This document shows positions 43,363-51,053 of a stretch of 64,000 nt of DNA, in pieces. Source of the DNA: UBA10677 sp045654245 (GTDB lineage: Bacteria; Bacillota; Clostridia; Christensenellales; Pumilibacteraceae); NCBI GenBank assembly GCA_045654245.1, contig JAZOMX010000023.1:1-64000 (forward strand), written 5' to 3'. The notes under the pieces are model-generated. The model did not search any database and had not been told where the DNA came from. It saw nothing but the letters and a program-made list of their open reading frames with translations. Numbering within the stretch: position 1 is the stretch's first letter; each line of letters begins with the position of its first letter. The position numbers and the translations under genes are program-made.

Positions 43363-44727
43363 ATGGCTAAAAGTAGAGATTTTACACAAGGACCTATACT
43401 TAAAAATATTATACTTTTTGCAATTCCGCTTTGTGCGATGGGGCTATTGCAACTCCTTTTTAACGCCGTTGACCAAATCGTAATCGGACGGTATTCGGGA
43501 ACGGAAAGTTTGGCGGCGGTGGGAAGTAACGGCGCTCTCATTACGCTTATTCTTAACGTCTTTATCGGCACGAGCGTTGGCGCAAACGTCGTTATGGCAC
43601 GAGCAATCGGCGCAAAAGACGAGAAAAAGGCGCAAAGAGTATTACATACCTCGCTACTATTTTCGCTTATCTGCGGTCTAACGCTAGGACTGATTTGCTT
43701 TTTTATGGCTCGCTCGTTTTTAACTTGGGTAAACTGTGACGAGGCGGTAATAGGCAAGGCGACGCAATACCTAAAAATTTATTTTTTGGGTGTTCCGGGA
43801 ACGCTAGTTTACAATTTCGGAGCGGCGATACTTCGAGCAAACGGTGATACTCGCCGTCCGTTTATTTTCCTAGTAATTGCCGGCGTTTTAAACGTTTTAC
43901 TCAACCTCTTGTTCGTAGTAGGGTGTAATCTTGACGTGGTGGGCGTTGCTCTCGGTACGATAATTTCGCAATACGCGTCGCTAGTTTTGCTTGTAATTTG
44001 CTTGCTTAAAGAAAAAGGCGTTTGTAAATTATCGATAAAAAAATTGCATCTGCACAAGAGCGAACTTTGGGAAATCGTTTCGCTCGGCGTTCCATCGGGG
44101 CTTAACGGTGCGTGTTTTTCGCTTGGTAATATCATAATGCAGTCGGCGGTGAATACGCTCGGCTCGGTTGCTATGGCGTCGGCAAGCGTGTCGGCAACGC
44201 TAGACGGAGCGGTTTACTACTCTATGTACGGCGTGGCTCAAGCAACGCTGACTTTCGTAGGACAAAACTACGGCGCAAAGAATATCGCTAGAATAAAGAA
44301 AGGCGTAATCTCGTGCGCAATCGTAGTAACGGGAGTAGGACTTCTCTTTACGGGCGCAGAACTATTGTTACTTCGTCCGCTCATTAGTTTGTTTAGTAGC
44401 GACGGAGAAGTAATCGAAATGGCAAGAAGGCTACTTATGATTTATATTCCGCTTTATTTTACTTGCGGAATTATGGAAGTTTTGGTTTACGCTTTGCGTG
44501 GTCTTGGCTATTCGGTAACGCCCACGATAATATCGATTATTTTCGTTTGCGGACTTCGTATCGTTTGGACTTACGCCGTGTTCCCTAAATTTTTAACGCT
44601 CGCAAGTCTATATATTTGTCATCCTATCGGTTGGTTTTCGTGCGCACTATGTAATTTAATCATTTTCATTTTCGTTTATAAAAAAGTAAAGAATAAATTT
44701 AGTCTTGAAGAAAAGGATATATCGTAA
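43363..44727 (+). CDS. MATE family efflux transporter
   Basis: A 454-residue drug/cation antiporter with about 12 membrane segments in two six-helix halves. QGPILKNIILFAIPLCAMGLLQLLFNAVDQIVIGRYSG is the typical N-terminus. ATG 43363 follows AAAGGAG; 19 upstream codons lack a ribosome site. The following MATE gene begins 5 bp after its stop and is a close paralogue, giving a tandem pair that may form a heteromer. Substrate unknown. Confidence 0.92.
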   Translation: MAKSRDFTQGPILKNIILFAIPLCAMGLLQLLFNAVDQIVIGRYSGTESLAAVGSNGALITLILNVFIGTSVGANVVMARAIGAKDEKKAQRVLHTSLLFSLICGLTLGLICFFMARSFLTWVNCDEAVIGKATQYLKIYFLGVPGTLVYNFGAAILRANGDTRRPFIFLVIAGVLNVLLNLLFVVGCNLDVVGVALGTIISQYASLVLLVICLLKEKGVCKLSIKKLHLHKSELWEIVSLGVPSGLNGACFSLGNIIMQSAVNTLGSVAMASASVSATLDGAVYYSMYGVAQATLTFVGQNYGAKNIARIKKGVISCAIVVTGVGLLFTGAELLLLRPLISLFSSDGEVIEMARRLLMIYIPLYFTCGIMEVLVYALRGLGYSVTPTIISIIFVCGLRIVWTYAVFPKFLTLASLYICHPIGWFSCALCNLIIFIFVYKKVKNKFSLEEKDIS

Positions 44728-44732
44728 AAACT

Positions 44733-46124
44733 ATGGCTGAGAACATACGAAAGAGAAACTTGGATATGACTAGCGGACCACTATTTAGGAAAATAGTGTT
44801 GTTCGCTATTCCTCTTGCACTATCGAGCATACTACAACTATTTTTTAACGCTGCCGACCAAATAGTAGTAGGGCAGTTCGCCGGAACGGAAAGTTTGGCG
44901 GCGGTAGGTAGTACGGTTACGATTATAAACTTAATAGTAAATATATTTATCGGACTTTCGATAGGAAGTAACGTAGCGATAGCCAAAGCAATCGGCGAGC
45001 GCAACGACGAGAAAGCGTCTAGGGGAATGCATACGGGCATTTTGCTAGGTTTTATCAGCGGAATTATCGTAAGCGTAATCGGGTTGATTTTCGCTCGGAG
45101 AATACTTGAACTTATGAACTACGACCCCGAAGTTATAGACAAAGCAACGCTATATCTTCGTATCTATTTTCTTGGTTCGCCCGCTATGCTCGTTTACAAT
45201 TTCGGAGCGTCCGCTCTTCGCGCAAAAGGCGATACTCGCCGTCCGCTAGTGTTCTTAACGATATCGGGCGTAATCAACGTTTTACTTAACCTCTTGTTCG
45301 TAATATCCTTTAATATGGACGTAGCAGGCGTAGGTTATGCGACTATAATTTCACAATACGTATCAGCAATTTGCGTACTAATTTGCCTATTTAGAGAAAA
45401 GGATTTTTCCCGTCTTTCGTTTAAGAAAATGCGGATACATAAAGAAGAATTCTTATTTATATTGCGTATAGGTTTGCCTGCAGGACTAGCAAGTTCAATG
45501 TTTTCAATATCTAACGTGATAATGCAGTCCTCGCTTAACAAACTTGGTAAAATCGCTATGGCGGGACACACGACGGCGACGGGATTGTGCGGTTTTATTT
45601 TCGCAGGTATGGATGCGGTTGCCCAAGCCTCCGTAACTTTCGTAGGGCAAAACTACGGAGCGAAAAAGTTTGATAGAATAAGGCGCATCAATATTTTGTG
45701 CGCGATAGCGGTTGGCGTAGTTGGACTTTTTCTCGGTGGAGTTTTCGTACTATTTTCTTATTTTTTCTCCTCGCTATATACGTCCGACAAAGAAGTAATT
45801 AAGTGTAGCATTACGCTTATGAAAATAGTAATGCCGTTTATTTTCCTATGTGGTATTATGAACGTGTTTAACTCTACTCTTCGAGGAATAGGATATTCGT
45901 CCGTTCCAACTTTAATTTCCCTCGTTTGCGTGTGCGGACTAAGAATTCTTTGGGTTTATACCATCTTCCCGCTAAAGGGAACTTTAACCGCCTTATACAC
46001 CGTTCAGCCTATAAGTTGGGCGCTTGCATCTTTGACAGGATTTATCATCTATCTAGTTTTAATCAAGCGTAGAGAGAAACAAGTTATGGGAAAAAAGCAA
46101 GAAACGGAAGAAAAAACGGCTTAA
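44733..46124 (+). CDS. MATE family efflux transporter, tandem paralogue
   Basis: A 463-residue MATE protein nearly parallel in sequence to the previous one (SGPLFRKIVLFAIPLALSSILQLFFNAADQIVVGQFAG). The C-terminus carries a short charged cytoplasmic tail (REKQVMGKKQETEEKTA). It lies in one transcription unit with its neighbour. I infer a duplication followed by divergence. Confidence 0.93.
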   Translation: MAENIRKRNLDMTSGPLFRKIVLFAIPLALSSILQLFFNAADQIVVGQFAGTESLAAVGSTVTIINLIVNIFIGLSIGSNVAIAKAIGERNDEKASRGMHTGILLGFISGIIVSVIGLIFARRILELMNYDPEVIDKATLYLRIYFLGSPAMLVYNFGASALRAKGDTRRPLVFLTISGVINVLLNLLFVISFNMDVAGVGYATIISQYVSAICVLICLFREKDFSRLSFKKMRIHKEEFLFILRIGLPAGLASSMFSISNVIMQSSLNKLGKIAMAGHTTATGLCGFIFAGMDAVAQASVTFVGQNYGAKKFDRIRRINILCAIAVGVVGLFLGGVFVLFSYFFSSLYTSDKEVIKCSITLMKIVMPFIFLCGIMNVFNSTLRGIGYSSVPTLISLVCVCGLRILWVYTIFPLKGTLTALYTVQPISWALASLTGFIIYLVLIKRREKQVMGKKQETEEKTA

Positions 46125-46161
46125 AAAGTGAAAAGTGGGATTAAAACCGCAATATTTGGTA

Positions 46162-46190
46162 TTGCTCACGCATAGAGCGTATGTTATAAT
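46162..46190 (+). promoter_or_regulatory. Promoter of the isomerase operon
   Basis: TTGCTC (46162-46167), 17-nt spacer, TATAAT (46185-46190). CGTTAACG follows immediately and could be an operator. Confidence 0.6.
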
Positions 46191-46222
46191 AACGTTAACG
46201 ATACTTTAGGAGAAATAGGAAA

Positions 46223-47059
46223 ATGAAAATTGGCGTAATCGTTGAATCGTTTAAAAAAGATTTTTACGAATCAATCAAAGAGGCTAAAAGAATAGGCGCG
46301 CAGGGATTACAAATTAGACCAGGTAGAGTTGCGTTTGCTATGGATGCTAGCGACGACGAGATTAAAGAGTACAGAAAGATTATCGAGGGAGAGGGGCTTG
46401 CCGTATCGGCGCTTTGCGGAGATTTCGGATGCGATATGTATTACACGCAAGACCGAGAGCAAATCGACAGACAAAAGAGATTTCTCGATATGGCGAAAGT
46501 AATCGGTACGAATATCGTTACTACTCATATCGGCGCTCTTCCCGAGACTACCGAGTGTATTCAGTACGAGAGTATGTATAAAGTTTGTAAAGAACTTGCC
46601 GATTACGCAAAGAGCGTTGACGGACATTTTGCGGTAGAGACCGGCCCTGAAAAATCAGCGTTACTAAAAGAGTTTTTGGACAACCTCGGCTCTGACGGAG
46701 TTGCGGTAAACCTAGACCCAGCCAACCTCGTTATGTGCGCTGGCGACAATCCCGTAGAGGCGGTATATAATCTTCGTGATTATATCGTTCATACGCACGC
46801 TAAAGACGGCATTATGCTTAACAGTAGCGACACGCATAGAATTTACGCGTCCAAGTATTACGGACTAAAGAAATACACGAGAAGAGTTTACCAAGAAGTT
46901 CCGCTTGGCAAAGGTCAAGTTAAGTGGCAAGCGTACCTAGACGCTTTGCGTGATATCGGTTACGACGGATATCTTACGATAGAGCGAGAAGTGGGAGAAA
47001 ACCCTGCAGCGGATATTGAAATGGCAGTTAATTTCCTAGACGGATACAAGGTGAGATAA
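46223..47059 (+). CDS. Sugar phosphate isomerase/epimerase family protein
   Basis: A 278-residue TIM-barrel protein of the xylose-isomerase-like group (AP endonuclease 2 fold). Likely metal ligands are spaced in VTTHIGALPETTE, HFAVETGPE, VNLDPANLVM and VHTHAKDG. It would interconvert sugars or inositol-like compounds. It opens an operon with a Gfo/Idh/MocA dehydrogenase (2 bp later) and a nucleoside hydrolase. The specific sugar is unknown. Confidence 0.82.
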   Translation: MKIGVIVESFKKDFYESIKEAKRIGAQGLQIRPGRVAFAMDASDDEIKEYRKIIEGEGLAVSALCGDFGCDMYYTQDREQIDRQKRFLDMAKVIGTNIVTTHIGALPETTECIQYESMYKVCKELADYAKSVDGHFAVETGPEKSALLKEFLDNLGSDGVAVNLDPANLVMCAGDNPVEAVYNLRDYIVHTHAKDGIMLNSSDTHRIYASKYYGLKKYTRRVYQEVPLGKGQVKWQAYLDALRDIGYDGYLTIEREVGENPAADIEMAVNFLDGYKVR

Positions 47060-47061
47060 CT

Positions 47062-48126
47062 ATGGATAAGATTAAAGTTGCAGTAGTTGGCGTAGGTAAT
47101 ATTTCCCGCCACCACATTGAAGGATATTTAGAAAACGAGAACGTTGAACTTTACGCTTTTTGCGATATTAGAAAGGCTAGACTTGAGGAAATGGGCGCAA
47201 AGTACGGCATAACTAGACTTTATACCGACGAGCAAAAAATGTTTGACGAACTGCCTGAAATCGACGCGGTGTCGGTATGTACTTGGAACAACGGACACGC
47301 TCCCTGTACGATTATGGCTCTAAAAGCAGGCAAGCACGTTCTTTGCGAAAAGCCGATGGCTATGAACGCACAGCAGGCTGAAGAAATGCTAGCAGAGGCT
47401 AAAAAAGCGGGCAAAAAACTATCAATCGGTTTCGTTCGTCGTTTCGGTAGAGACGCAAGAATAACCAAGGAATTTATTGAAAACGGACGACTTGGCGATA
47501 TTTATTATATGAAAGCGTCGTATCTTCGCAGAAACGGTAACCCCGGCGGTTGGTTTGGAAACAAAGAACTCTCGGGTGGCGGACCGCTAATCGACCTTGG
47601 CGTACACGTAATCGACCTAGTTCGATACCTAAAAGGCAACCCAAAGCCCGTTTCGGCTTACGGCGCAACCTTTACTAAACTTTACGACAGAGAGAACATT
47701 AAGACCGGTAAGGCGTACCTCTCGAGCACCGAGAACACTCAAAAGATTTGCGACGTAGAGGACCTTGCCTCCGCTATGATTAGATTTGAAGACGGTTCAG
47801 TTATGCAAGTCGAGGCGTCGTTCTCGCTTAACACGGGAATTACGGCGACGGGCGTTTCGCTCTTTGGAGACAAGGGTGGCGTGGTAATCGGTGACTCCGT
47901 TAAACTTTACTCCGAAATGGACGATTATCTCGTTGACGTAGCAATCGACGGCGAGACGGGATTTGATTTTGTTCCCTCGTTTAGAAGAGAGGTTAATTTC
48001 TTCGTTGACGCGATTATCAACGATAAAGACACCTATTCGATAGCAGAAGACGGCGTTGCTATTATGAAAATTCTAGATGCTATTTACGAGTCGGCGAAAA
48101 CGGGACACGAAGTAGTTATTAAATAG
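47062..48126 (+). CDS. Gfo/Idh/MocA family oxidoreductase
   Basis: A 354-residue NAD(P)-dependent sugar dehydrogenase. The Rossmann motif is VAVVGVGNISRHHIEGYL. CEKPMAMNAQQAEEML holds the conserved Glu-Lys-Pro, and GGPLIDLGVHVIDLVRYL the catalytic-region Asp-x-x-x-His. It follows the isomerase by 2 bp. Isomerase-plus-Gfo pairs usually process unusual sugars such as inositols or ketosugars. Confidence 0.9.
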   Translation: MDKIKVAVVGVGNISRHHIEGYLENENVELYAFCDIRKARLEEMGAKYGITRLYTDEQKMFDELPEIDAVSVCTWNNGHAPCTIMALKAGKHVLCEKPMAMNAQQAEEMLAEAKKAGKKLSIGFVRRFGRDARITKEFIENGRLGDIYYMKASYLRRNGNPGGWFGNKELSGGGPLIDLGVHVIDLVRYLKGNPKPVSAYGATFTKLYDRENIKTGKAYLSSTENTQKICDVEDLASAMIRFEDGSVMQVEASFSLNTGITATGVSLFGDKGGVVIGDSVKLYSEMDDYLVDVAIDGETGFDFVPSFRREVNFFVDAIINDKDTYSIAEDGVAIMKILDAIYESAKTGHEVVIK

Positions 48127-48135
48127 GAGATGATT

Positions 48136-49053
48136 ATGACGCAATCGCAATATGAAAAGAATTTGCTTTTCCCAGAGGGAAAGGTTGACGTGGTGCTAGA
48201 TACCGACGCTTTTAACGAGATTGACGACCAGTACGCAATTTCGTGGTTACTTCGCTCTAGTGATAAAATTAACCTAAAAGCGCTCTACGCTGCGCCCTTT
48301 CACAACGAATTATCGTCGGGACCAAAAGACGGTATGGAGAAGAGTTACAACGAGATTTTCAAATTGCTTAAACTTGCAAAGCGCGAGGATATGGCGGAGA
48401 ATACTTACAAGGGTTCTGATTCGTACTTAATAGACGAGAAAACGCCCGTAATTTCTCCGGCGTCGCAAGACCTTGCTCAAAGGGCGATGGCGTATTCGCC
48501 CGAAAAACCACTCTACGTTCTCGCAATCGGCGCGATTACCAACGTGGCGAGCGCACTCTTAATCAATCCTGCGATAGCCGAAAAAATCGTCGTTGTTTTC
48601 CTCGGCGGACACGGGCTTGACTTTACGGACAATAGAGAGTTCAATATGCGCCAAGACGTGGCAGGAGCAAGAGTTGTTTACGGTAGCGGATGTCCGCTCG
48701 TAGTTCTTCCTTGCGTGCCCGTAGTTAGTAATCTTAGCACCACCGAACCCGAACTTCGTTCGTGGCTAGTAGGTAAGGGCGACCTTGCGACTTACCTTGC
48801 CGAAAACACGATTAGAACGGCGGAAACTTACGCTAAGGGAAAAGTTTGGTCGAGAGTTATTTGGGATATTTCCGCCGTAGCGTTCGTTTTGGGCGCTGGA
48901 AAAAATTATATGCGAGTTAAACAAATCCCCTTGATTATGCCGGGATACGACCATCAATACGAGCAAGGGGTTTCGGATAGAAAGATTTCCTACGCTTGCT
49001 ACGTGAACCGTGATAAGATTTTCGGCGACCTTTTCTCGGCGCTTATCGACTAA
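48136..49053 (+). CDS. Nucleoside hydrolase family protein
   Basis: A 305-residue enzyme of the inosine-uridine-preferring family, which cleaves N-glycosidic bonds. The calcium-binding Asp cluster DTDAFNEIDDQYAI lies at about residues 20-33. It is the last gene of the isomerase operon (AGGAG at 48125; the ATG six bases upstream overlaps that site and was not used). Its natural terminator immediately downstream (49064) was cut in two by the mobile element. Confidence 0.82.
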   Translation: MTQSQYEKNLLFPEGKVDVVLDTDAFNEIDDQYAISWLLRSSDKINLKALYAAPFHNELSSGPKDGMEKSYNEIFKLLKLAKREDMAENTYKGSDSYLIDEKTPVISPASQDLAQRAMAYSPEKPLYVLAIGAITNVASALLINPAIAEKIVVVFLGGHGLDFTDNREFNMRQDVAGARVVYGSGCPLVVLPCVPVVSNLSTTEPELRSWLVGKGDLATYLAENTIRTAETYAKGKVWSRVIWDISAVAFVLGAGKNYMRVKQIPLIMPGYDHQYEQGVSDRKISYACYVNRDKIFGDLFSALID

Positions 49054-49063
49054 AAAAACAAAG

Positions 49064-49106
49064 AAAAAAAGAACGCTCTTAAAAGGGTGTATTTCATAGG
49101 GATTTT
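49064..49106. repeat. attL of the integrated element
   Basis: The left half of a chromosomal terminator (49064-49079, A run then GAACGCTC) joins AAAAGGG (49081-49087) and the element's left arm GGGTGTATTTCATAGGG. attB and attP are both half here. Confidence 0.7.
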
Positions 49107-49137
49107 GAAAAACAAATAAAAATCAATAGGAATACAC
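49087..49137. repeat. Left-end imperfect palindrome
   Basis: A 51-bp near-palindrome beginning GTGTATTT (49087) and ending AATACAC (49137). Its left half matches the inverted right end of the element (57137-57157) at most positions. Confidence 0.6.
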
Positions 49138-49160
49138 TATTTCGGGTGAATCAAAGAAGC

Positions 49161-49190
49161 AGAACTTGGATTTAAGCTCCAAGTTCTTTT
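49161..49190. terminator. Terminator inside the left end of the element
   Basis: AGAACTTGGA (49161-49170) pairs with TCCAAGTTCT (49178-49187), then T. It separates host transcription from the element's operon. Confidence 0.8.
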
Positions 49191-49228
49191 TCTATGCACA
49201 AATATCTTTTAAGCTGAAACAACAAAAT

Positions 49229-49340
49229 GTATCAAAATAAATCTATAATTCTATTGATACAGACGCCATAATTGCTTGACATTACTTTTAATATGTGTTA
49301 TAGTTATTGTGTCAAAATAGAAACATAACCCTATTGATTT
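49229..49340. promoter_or_regulatory. Promoter flanked by two operator-like repeats
   Basis: TTGACA (49276-49281), 17-nt spacer, TATAGT (49299-49304) drives the kinase operon. A 32-bp imperfect repeat occurs twice: 49229-49260 (GTATCAA...TTGATAC dyad) upstream of the -35 and 49309-49340 (GTGTCAAAATA...CTATTGAT) downstream of the -10. Flanking dyads suggest autorepression. Confidence 0.65.
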
Positions 49341-49354
49341 ATTGAGGAGATTAT

Positions 49355-50212
49355 ATGATAGACTTTTCAAAATACGAAAGAACTAACACATATTATGGTG
49401 GAACAGAACGTAAATTTGGCGTAAATGTTGACGGCTTTGAATATATGATTAAATTTCAAAAGCAAACAAAATTCGGTGTAAAACGTCTTAATCACATCTC
49501 TGAGTACGTCGGCTCGCATATTTTTGAGTTGCTTGGCTTTGAAACGCAAGACACCTATCTTGGATTATACAATGGCGAGCAAGTTGTGGCGTGCAAAAAT
49601 TTTATTAACGGCGAAACGCAATTCGTTCCCTTTAATGATGTTGGCGAAAGTTCTCTTGAACAAGATAAGGAAACCTATCAATATTCTTATCAAGATATAA
49701 TGCAAATGCTTCGAGATAATGTAAAACTTACAAACGTTCAAGAAACGATAAGTATGTTTTGGGATATTTACGTTGTAGACGCATTAATTGGCAACTTTGA
49801 TAGACACGGTGGGAATTGGGGATTCTTAAAAAAGAACAACAAATATACACTTGCCCCCGTTTTTGACAATGGCTCATCACTTTATTCTCAGCTTGTAGAT
49901 GATGATATGATGAAACAAATTATGCAGTCGGAAGAAATGACAAACGAAAGGATTTATAAATTCCCCACGTCGCAAGTCCAATTAAACGGCAAAAAGAGTT
50001 CTTATTTTGAAGTAATCAATTCATTAGAGTTTAAGGAATGTAATGAAGCGGTTATAAAAATATGCGAAAGATATTCGCAAGAAAAAATCGACGAATTGAT
50101 TGACGAAACCCCGTTTTTAACCGATACTCATAAAGAATTTTACAAATATATATTAAGACAAAGATTTGAAAAGATATTGCTCCCCGCTTACAAGAAATTA
50201 ACGGAGAAATAA
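49355..50212 (+). CDS. HipA/CtkA-type protein kinase
   Basis: A 285-residue protein with the HipA C-terminal kinase fold but without the HipA N-terminal subdomain. GFEYMIKFQKQTKFGVKRLNH contains the likely ATP lysine. Catalytic and metal residues are in DALIGNFDRHGGNWGFL (Asp-Arg-His, Asn) and APVFDNGSSL (Asp). HipA-like kinases phosphorylate aminoacyl-tRNA synthetases or other targets and act as toxins. The next gene starts 1 bp after its stop. I infer a toxin-antitoxin or phage-defence kinase. Carried by a mobile element. Confidence 0.8.
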   Translation: MIDFSKYERTNTYYGGTERKFGVNVDGFEYMIKFQKQTKFGVKRLNHISEYVGSHIFELLGFETQDTYLGLYNGEQVVACKNFINGETQFVPFNDVGESSLEQDKETYQYSYQDIMQMLRDNVKLTNVQETISMFWDIYVVDALIGNFDRHGGNWGFLKKNNKYTLAPVFDNGSSLYSQLVDDDMMKQIMQSEEMTNERIYKFPTSQVQLNGKKSSYFEVINSLEFKECNEAVIKICERYSQEKIDELIDETPFLTDTHKEFYKYILRQRFEKILLPAYKKLTEK

Positions 50213-50213
50213 A

Positions 50214-50993
50214 ATGAGAAAGTTAACCACAATGGGCTTTATCTGTCTTGAAGACGATTATAAGTTCATTTACAAAATTGCTAAAATTGAATATGAAGAA
50301 TGGGAAGACGGTGCATTTAACTATATATTCCGTCCATTTTATAACGTTATTGATATGTTGCCTGACCACTTATTTCAGGGCATTCCCGGACTTGATTTGA
50401 GTTTGAAAAGAGCCGTATATGAACGTAAGAATATAGTTCCCACTTTTATTGCGGAAAGAACGCCAAGTGAACATCGTGAAGATTTGTGGGCGTTGATGGA
50501 AGAAAGCGGTATGCAAGCATTGAACCGCTTAGAATGGCTCATTAAAACAAACAAGAGATATTCAGGCGATAGATTTTTCGTTATGCCTTTTGACGGTAAA
50601 GATGCTGTTAGTTATAAAGAGCGCTCTATGTACGATTTGGTAAGAAGGTCGGATAGTCTCAATAAAAAATTGCTTGAAATTATTTGCTTTGGCGATTATC
50701 TTTATGCTGATGATATTATAATAGACGACAAATCTCGCCTTTACTATTACAGACTTTTGATGCCGATGTATATCCGTGAATTTGAGCGCAAAAAAAGGCT
50801 TAGAATGCGCGGAATAGAAAAAGCGAAAGAACAAAACGTTTATAAAGGTCGTGGACAAATAAAACTTGACCCCTTACTCTTTGATAGAGTTGCAAATGAT
50901 TATTTGAACGGAAAAATATCCGCCGACCAAGCGTCTTTGATATTAAAAATAAGTAGAGCAACATTTTTTAGAAGATTAAGGGAAAGAAAATAA
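50214..50993 (+). CDS. HipA-N-like protein fused to a resolvase-type HTH
   Basis: A 259-residue partner. Residues about 1-115 (IPGLDLSLKRAVYERKNIVPTFI, ERTPSEHREDLWALM) may correspond to the HipA N-terminal subdomain or its partner. The last about 45 residues (KLDPLLFDRVANDYLNGKISADQASLILKISRATFFRRL) are the helix-turn-helix common at the C-terminus of resolvases. I infer an antitoxin or repressor acting on the repeats upstream of the kinase, but this combination is unfamiliar to me. Located 1 bp after the kinase. Confidence 0.7.
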   Translation: MRKLTTMGFICLEDDYKFIYKIAKIEYEEWEDGAFNYIFRPFYNVIDMLPDHLFQGIPGLDLSLKRAVYERKNIVPTFIAERTPSEHREDLWALMEESGMQALNRLEWLIKTNKRYSGDRFFVMPFDGKDAVSYKERSMYDLVRRSDSLNKKLLEIICFGDYLYADDIIIDDKSRLYYYRLLMPMYIREFERKKRLRMRGIEKAKEQNVYKGRGQIKLDPLLFDRVANDYLNGKISADQASLILKISRATFFRRLRERK

Positions 50994-50995
50994 TT

Positions 50996-51020
50996 AAATA
51001 TGACGGAAGTTGTCATATTT
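50996..51020. promoter_or_regulatory. Inverted repeat between kinase operon and GmrSD gene
   Basis: AAATATGAC (50996-51004) and GTCATATTT (51012-51020), a perfect 9-bp dyad with a 7-bp centre, between the HTH stop and the SD of the next gene. Possible operator for the HTH protein or RNA structure. Confidence 0.55.
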
Positions 51021-51053
51021 AGTGTGGTAAAATTAACAAAAGGAGAAAAACTT

